DNA of 64,000 nucleotides. It comes from Arthrobacter sp. ov407. Its GTDB lineage: Bacteria; Actinomycetota; Actinomycetes; Actinomycetales; Micrococcaceae. The position numbers and the translations under genes were made by a program. Shown piece after piece: positions 60,185 through 64,000 of this stretch. Where the stretch lies: positions 88,404 through 152,403 of the forward strand of contig NZ_FNGD01000012.1 in assembly GCF_900102895.1 (NCBI RefSeq). Reading direction: 5' to 3'. The notes under the pieces were generated by a model. The model had not been told where the DNA came from and searched no databases. It worked only from the letters and a program-made list of their open reading frames with translations. Within the stretch, counting starts at the first letter, position 1, and the number at the start of each line of letters is the position of its first letter.

Positions 60185-61963
60185 ATGTCCGTTGATTCAG
60201 TTCTTTTCTCCCCCGCCGCGCTGGCCGGCCCCCTGACGGGTCCGCTGACCCCGGTGCACGCCGCAGACCACATTCCCGGGTGGTGGCGCTCTGCGGTCAT
60301 CTACCAGGTTTACCCGCGTTCGTTCCGGGACCTGAACGGCGACGGGATCGGCGATCTCGCCGGTATCACTGCCGAACTGCCGCGCCTTGCCGAACTGGAC
60401 ATCGACGCCGTCTGGCTGTCCCCGTTCTACCGCTCTCCGCAGCGTGACGCCGGCTACGACGTCAGTGACTACTGCGACGTCGATCCCTTGTTCGGCACGC
60501 TGGACGATTTCGCCGCCATGATGGCCGAGGCCACCCGGCTGGGGATGCGGATGATCGTGGACCTCGTGCCCAACCACTGCTCGGACCAGCACCCGGCCTT
60601 CCAAGCCGCCCTGACCTCGCCCGCCGGCAGCCCGGAGCGGGACATGTTCATCTTCCGCGACGGTCGTGGAGCATTCGGCGAGGAACCGCCGAACAACTGG
60701 CAGTCCCACTTTGGCGGTTCAGCCTGGACCCGGATCACCGAACCGGACGGCGCCCCTGGCCAGTGGTACCTGCACCTCTTCGACTCCTCCCAGCCGGACT
60801 TCAACTGGGACAACCGCGCCGTCCATGACGAATTCGAGCGGGTCCTGCGCTTCTGGTTGGACCGCGGCGTCTCCGGTTTCCGGGTGGACGTGGCGCACGC
60901 CCTCGTGAAGGCCCCCGGCCTGCCGGAGTGGGGCGGCCGCGCCGACGGCAGCAGCTCCGACGGCTTCCCCGGACACGACGCTCCGATGTTTGGCCAGCCT
61001 GCCCTCCATGACATCTACCGCCAGTGGCGGCGGATTCTCGCCGAGTACGGCCCCGACCGGATCCTCTGCGCCGAGGCAAACGTCGACCCGCTCCCCCGGC
61101 TCGCCGACTGGGTGCGCCCGGACGAAATGCACCAGGCCTTCAACTTTCCCTACCTCCACGCGGGCCTGGACGTGCACCGCATGCGCCACGTCATCACCGA
61201 GTCGCTGACGTCGCTGGACGCCGTCGCCGCTCCCAGCACCTGGGTGCTCTCCAACCACGACGTCGTCCGCCACGCCACGCGCTTCGGGTACAACGGGCAG
61301 GCGCCGCGCGACGGTGACGGAATCGGCACCTGGGATCCGCAGCCGGACGAGGACCTCGGACGGTCCCGGGCGGCCGCGGCGTCCATGTTCATGCTGGGAC
61401 TGCCCGGCGGGGCTTACCTCTACCAGGGTGAAGAGCTCGGCCTCCCGGACGGGATCGACATCCCGGACACCCAGCGGCAGGATCCCACTTTCGCCCGCAC
61501 CGGCGGCGCGCGGCTGGGCCGCGACGGCTGCCGTGTCCCGCTGCCCTGGCGGGCCGGGGAACGCCACGCGGGATTCGGCCACGGGCGGGACCCCTGGCTG
61601 CCGCAGCCGGAAAGCTTCGCGCGGCTGGCACGGGATGTGCAGGCGGCTTCGCCGTCGTCGCACCTGAGCCTCTACAAGCGCATGCTGGAGCTGCGCCGCC
61701 GGCTGGACCTTGGCCGCGGCTCACTGTCCTGGTACGAGGACCTTTGCACGGACTCGAGCCTTGCCTTCCTCAACGGTTCCACGCTGGTGCTGCTGAATGT
61801 GGGGTCCGAACCGCTGGAACTGCCCGCCGGGCGGGTGCTGCTGCGCAGTTCAACGCCCCCGGAGGCTGGCTACGACGCCGTGGACGTGGCCAGCGCCGGC
61901 GATCCGTTAAGCTCAGGTGAAACTGTTTGGTTGGAAATCTACATCGAGGACACGGAGGGGTAG
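60185..61963 (+). CDS. GH13 alpha-glucosidase (oligo-1,6-glucosidase type)
   Basis: This 592-residue cytosolic enzyme releases glucose from alpha-glucosides such as maltose, isomaltose or sucrose. GH13 motifs are all present: VIYQVYPRSFRDLNGDGIGD, DLVPNHCSDQHPAF, the nucleophile Asp in GFRVDVAHALVKAPG, the acid Glu in CAEANVDPLP, and the Asp in VLSNHDVVRHATR. QGEELGLPDGIDIPDTQRQD is typical of the alpha-glucosidase branch. The ATG at 60185 follows two LacI-type operators. The LacI regulator gene starts three bases after the stop. Confidence 0.94.
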   Translation: MSVDSVLFSPAALAGPLTGPLTPVHAADHIPGWWRSAVIYQVYPRSFRDLNGDGIGDLAGITAELPRLAELDIDAVWLSPFYRSPQRDAGYDVSDYCDVDPLFGTLDDFAAMMAEATRLGMRMIVDLVPNHCSDQHPAFQAALTSPAGSPERDMFIFRDGRGAFGEEPPNNWQSHFGGSAWTRITEPDGAPGQWYLHLFDSSQPDFNWDNRAVHDEFERVLRFWLDRGVSGFRVDVAHALVKAPGLPEWGGRADGSSSDGFPGHDAPMFGQPALHDIYRQWRRILAEYGPDRILCAEANVDPLPRLADWVRPDEMHQAFNFPYLHAGLDVHRMRHVITESLTSLDAVAAPSTWVLSNHDVVRHATRFGYNGQAPRDGDGIGTWDPQPDEDLGRSRAAAASMFMLGLPGGAYLYQGEELGLPDGIDIPDTQRQDPTFARTGGARLGRDGCRVPLPWRAGERHAGFGHGRDPWLPQPESFARLARDVQAASPSSHLSLYKRMLELRRRLDLGRGSLSWYEDLCTDSSLAFLNGSTLVLLNVGSEPLELPAGRVLLRSSTPPEAGYDAVDVASAGDPLSSGETVWLEIYIEDTEG

Positions 61964-61965
61964 GC

Positions 61966-62997
61966 ATGCCCGGCATCAAGGACGTCGCGGAACGGGCCGG
62001 CCTCTCCGTCGCTACCGTTTCGCGCGCCTTGAGCGGCAAGGGCAATGTCTCCCCGCGCAGCAAGGAGCGTGCCCGGACCGCCGCCGCCGAGCTCGGTTTC
62101 GTCGTGTCGTATCAGGCCTCCAGCCTGGCCTCCGGGCGGAACCACAATGTCGGCCTTGTTGTCCCTTCGGTCCACCGGTGGTTTTTTTCATCAGTGGTCG
62201 AAGGTGTCTCGGCGACCCTGCTGGATGCCGGCTACGACCTCACGCTGTACAACGTCAGCGAGGGCCGGGAGCGCCGCCACAGTGTGCTGAACGACTTCCT
62301 GCTCCGCAAACGCGTGGATGCCGTGATCGCCGTGTCCCTGGAGCTCTCCGAGGCCGAGATCGACCAGCTGCTGGCCATCCACCGCCCGATCGTCGGGATC
62401 GGCGGCCCGCTGCCCGGGGCGTCGACTATCCGCATCGATGACTCCGGCATCGCGGAGGCCGCGGCCCGCCACCTTATCCAGCTTGGCCACAGCAAGATCG
62501 CCCACATGACCGGCGATGCCGCCTATGAACAGGATTTCCGCCTTCCGGGGACGCGCCAGGCGGGCTTCAAGAAGGCCATGCGGGACGCCGGGCTGGCTCT
62601 CCGGCCGGAGTGGCAGGTCTCCGCTGATTTCACGATCCAGGGCGCCTATGCGAACGCCCGTAAGCTGCTGGGCAGCTCACCGGAACGCCCGACGGCCGTC
62701 TTTGCCGCGTCCGACGAGATGGCGATTGGCACAATCCTTGCCGCCCGGGATTTCGGCCTGCGGGTGCCGCAGGACCTCTCTGTCATTGGCATCGACGGCC
62801 ATGAGCTTGGTGAGGTCTTCGGGTTGACCACGTTCGATCAGGACGCGCGGGGCCAGGGCGCGCTGGCCGTTCGGCGTTTGCTGGCCAGGTTCGACGGCGC
62901 CGGAGACACGGCGGCCGCGCACACCGAATACCCCACGCGCTTTGTCATCCGCTCCAGCACCGCAGTTCCGCCCCTTGAGCAGGGGCCGATCCGCTAG
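61966..62997 (+). CDS. LacI family transcriptional regulator
   Basis: This 343-residue repressor has the N-terminal helix-turn-helix IKDVAERAGLSVATVSRALS and the hinge YQASSLASGRNHNVGLVVPS, then a sugar-binding domain (VPSVHRWFFSSVVEGVSATL, FAASDEMAIGTILAARDFGL, ITLFDQ-like TTFDQDARGQGALAVRRLLA). The ATG at 61966 has GGAGGGG nine bases upstream and lies three bases after the glucosidase stop. It most likely binds the two TGGAAGCG-type operators before the glucosidase gene and responds to an alpha-glucoside. Confidence 0.93.
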   Translation: MPGIKDVAERAGLSVATVSRALSGKGNVSPRSKERARTAAAELGFVVSYQASSLASGRNHNVGLVVPSVHRWFFSSVVEGVSATLLDAGYDLTLYNVSEGRERRHSVLNDFLLRKRVDAVIAVSLELSEAEIDQLLAIHRPIVGIGGPLPGASTIRIDDSGIAEAAARHLIQLGHSKIAHMTGDAAYEQDFRLPGTRQAGFKKAMRDAGLALRPEWQVSADFTIQGAYANARKLLGSSPERPTAVFAASDEMAIGTILAARDFGLRVPQDLSVIGIDGHELGEVFGLTTFDQDARGQGALAVRRLLARFDGAGDTAAAHTEYPTRFVIRSSTAVPPLEQGPIR

Positions 62998-63018
62998 TTG
63001 CCTGCCAATTTCTCCGTG

Positions 63019-63139
63019 GAGGCGTTCCTGCCCAGTTCCTGGCCCCATCGCCTGGCTGTCCGCGCAGAACTGCCCGGAAAACCGGGAAGCCCGGGGGTTC
63101 GCCGGCCCGGTCCTCGAAGCAACTGGGAAGGAACGCCTC
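63019..63139. repeat. Spaced inverted repeat downstream of the LacI gene
   Basis: GAGGCGTTCCTGCCCAGTT at 63019-63037 pairs with AACTGGGAAGGAACGCCTC at 63121-63139, 18 of 19 bases. The 83-base interior contains CCCGG-AAAA-CCGGG and further GC-rich pairing. It could form one long branched stem. It lies between convergent genes. Confidence 0.6.
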
Positions 63140-63163
63140 GATGCAGCCCACAGGCCAGCAGGC

Positions 63164-63688
<525 letters not shown>

Positions 63689-63715
63689 TTACTCTACCCG
63701 CGCACGTCCCTGCGA

Positions 63716-63808
63716 GACGCTCCCTCACGTATGACCGGCACTGTCCAGACGCTGCCTCACGTCTTGCGGGGGCGTCCCCCGGGAACCTGCAGGAGGTGAG
63801 GGAGCGTC
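63716..63808. repeat. Intergenic palindromic repeat element upstream of the rRNA terminator
   Basis: GACGCTCCCTCAC (63716-63728) is matched perfectly by GTGAGGGAGCGTC (63796-63808). A near copy, GACGCTGCCTCACGT (from about 63749), lies between them. The arrangement of one inverted and one direct near-copy looks like a small repeat family rather than a simple terminator. Confidence 0.6.
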
Positions 63809-63837
63809 CGGGGGTGGGAAAGTAGCTTAAATGCGGG

Positions 63838-63864
63838 AGGACCCCCAACGTGGTTGGGGGTCCT
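63838..63864 (-). terminator. rRNA operon terminator
   Basis: Perfect 12-base arms AGGACCCCCAAC and GTTGGGGGTCCT enclose GTG, 16 bases after the 5S rRNA on the minus strand. Confidence 0.88.
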
Positions 63865-63879
63865 CGACCTGAATGGTGT

Positions 63880-63996
63880 TCCGGCGGTGACCTACTCTCC
63901 CACACCCTCCCGGGTGCAGTACCATCGGCGCTGTGGGTCTTAGCTTCCGGGTTCGGGATGGGACCGGGCGTTTCCCCCACGCTATGACCGCCGTAA
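63880..63996 (-). rRNA. rrf: 5S ribosomal RNA
   Basis: The minus strand starts TTACGGCGGTCATAGCG and ends GGTCACCGCCGGAA. Between them are CGCCCGGTCCCATCCCGAAC, GGAAGCTAAGACCCACAGCG and GGTACTGCACC-type segments, all conserved in actinobacterial 5S rRNA. The first and last bases pair (GGCGGT/ACCGCC). The ends are placed to within about three bases. The 23S gene should lie just beyond the right edge. Confidence 0.95.
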
Positions 63997-64000
63997 CCCT

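Overview
This window is GC-rich DNA from a flagellated actinobacterium. The gene content fits the Micrococcaceae, most likely Arthrobacter or Pseudarthrobacter: a DUF4193 zinc-ribbon protein, an actinobacterial AMIN-like secreted protein, a DUF4032 protein, a UgpC-type sugar ABC ATPase, OtsA/OtsB and PucR regulation. The genus is inferred from gene content and style, not from a marker gene.

Left half (about 0.6-31.8 kb): an almost complete Gram-positive flagellar locus. Two long minus-strand operons carry most of it. One runs flbD-motA-motB-fliM-fliN-fliO-fliP-fliQ-fliR-flhB-flhA-flhF-like-csrA (13.1 to 2.2 kb). The other runs flgB-flgC-fliE-fliF-fliG-fliH-fliI-fliJ-NlpC/P60-fliK-flgD-flgE (24.8 to 14.7 kb). 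fliD-fliS-hypothetical and flagellin fliC lie next to them, also on the minus strand. A plus-strand operon flgN-flgK-flgL-fliW diverges from fliC. A FliA-type sigma gene and a second FlgN-like gene close the left end, beside dps. I read five sigma-28-like promoters with a fixed 15-base spacer (T(A/T)AC-N15-G(C/G)CGA(T/C)A(A/G)). They lie before flgB, flbD, fliM, flgN and fliC. The fliC leader carries a hairpin with GGA in its loop plus a GGA-containing Shine-Dalgarno, so with csrA and fliW in the same locus it looks like a CsrA-FliW flagellin switch. No flgF/flgG, fliL, flgM, flhG or chemotaxis genes are in the window. A cytochrome P450 sits between the two large operons, pointing the other way.

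Middle (31.8-50.9 kb): small housekeeping or hypothetical genes, then nitrogen and carbon catabolism. N-carbamoylputrescine amidase, agmatine deiminase and an APC permease form an operon behind a palindromic operator. A secreted GH25-like protein with a recent internal duplication follows, then an APC permease pseudogene with two stop codons and a frameshift. Next is a catabolic cluster: polysaccharide deacetylase, NAD-dependent epimerase, SDR, FAD-linked sugar/lactone oxidase, aminobutyraldehyde-type ALDH, NCS1 permease, agmatinase-type ureohydrolase and a divergent PucR regulator. CRP-like palindromes precede the NCS1 gene and lie in the agmatinase/pucR gap. Agmatine could therefore be degraded by two routes encoded within about 15 kb.

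Right part (50.9-64 kb): a voltage-gated-type K+ channel, tRNA-Thr(TGT), a DsbA-like protein, trehalose synthesis (otsA-otsB), a sugar ABC ATPase, DUF4032, a glycolate-oxidase-type FAD enzyme, a GH13 alpha-glucosidase with its LacI regulator and two LacI operators, an SRPBCC protein, intergenic palindromic repeats, and at the right edge a 5S rRNA on the minus strand with its terminator. The rest of the rRNA operon should lie just beyond the window.

No CRISPR array, insertion sequence, integrase or prophage gene was seen. No gene-free stretch exceeds 300 bases.
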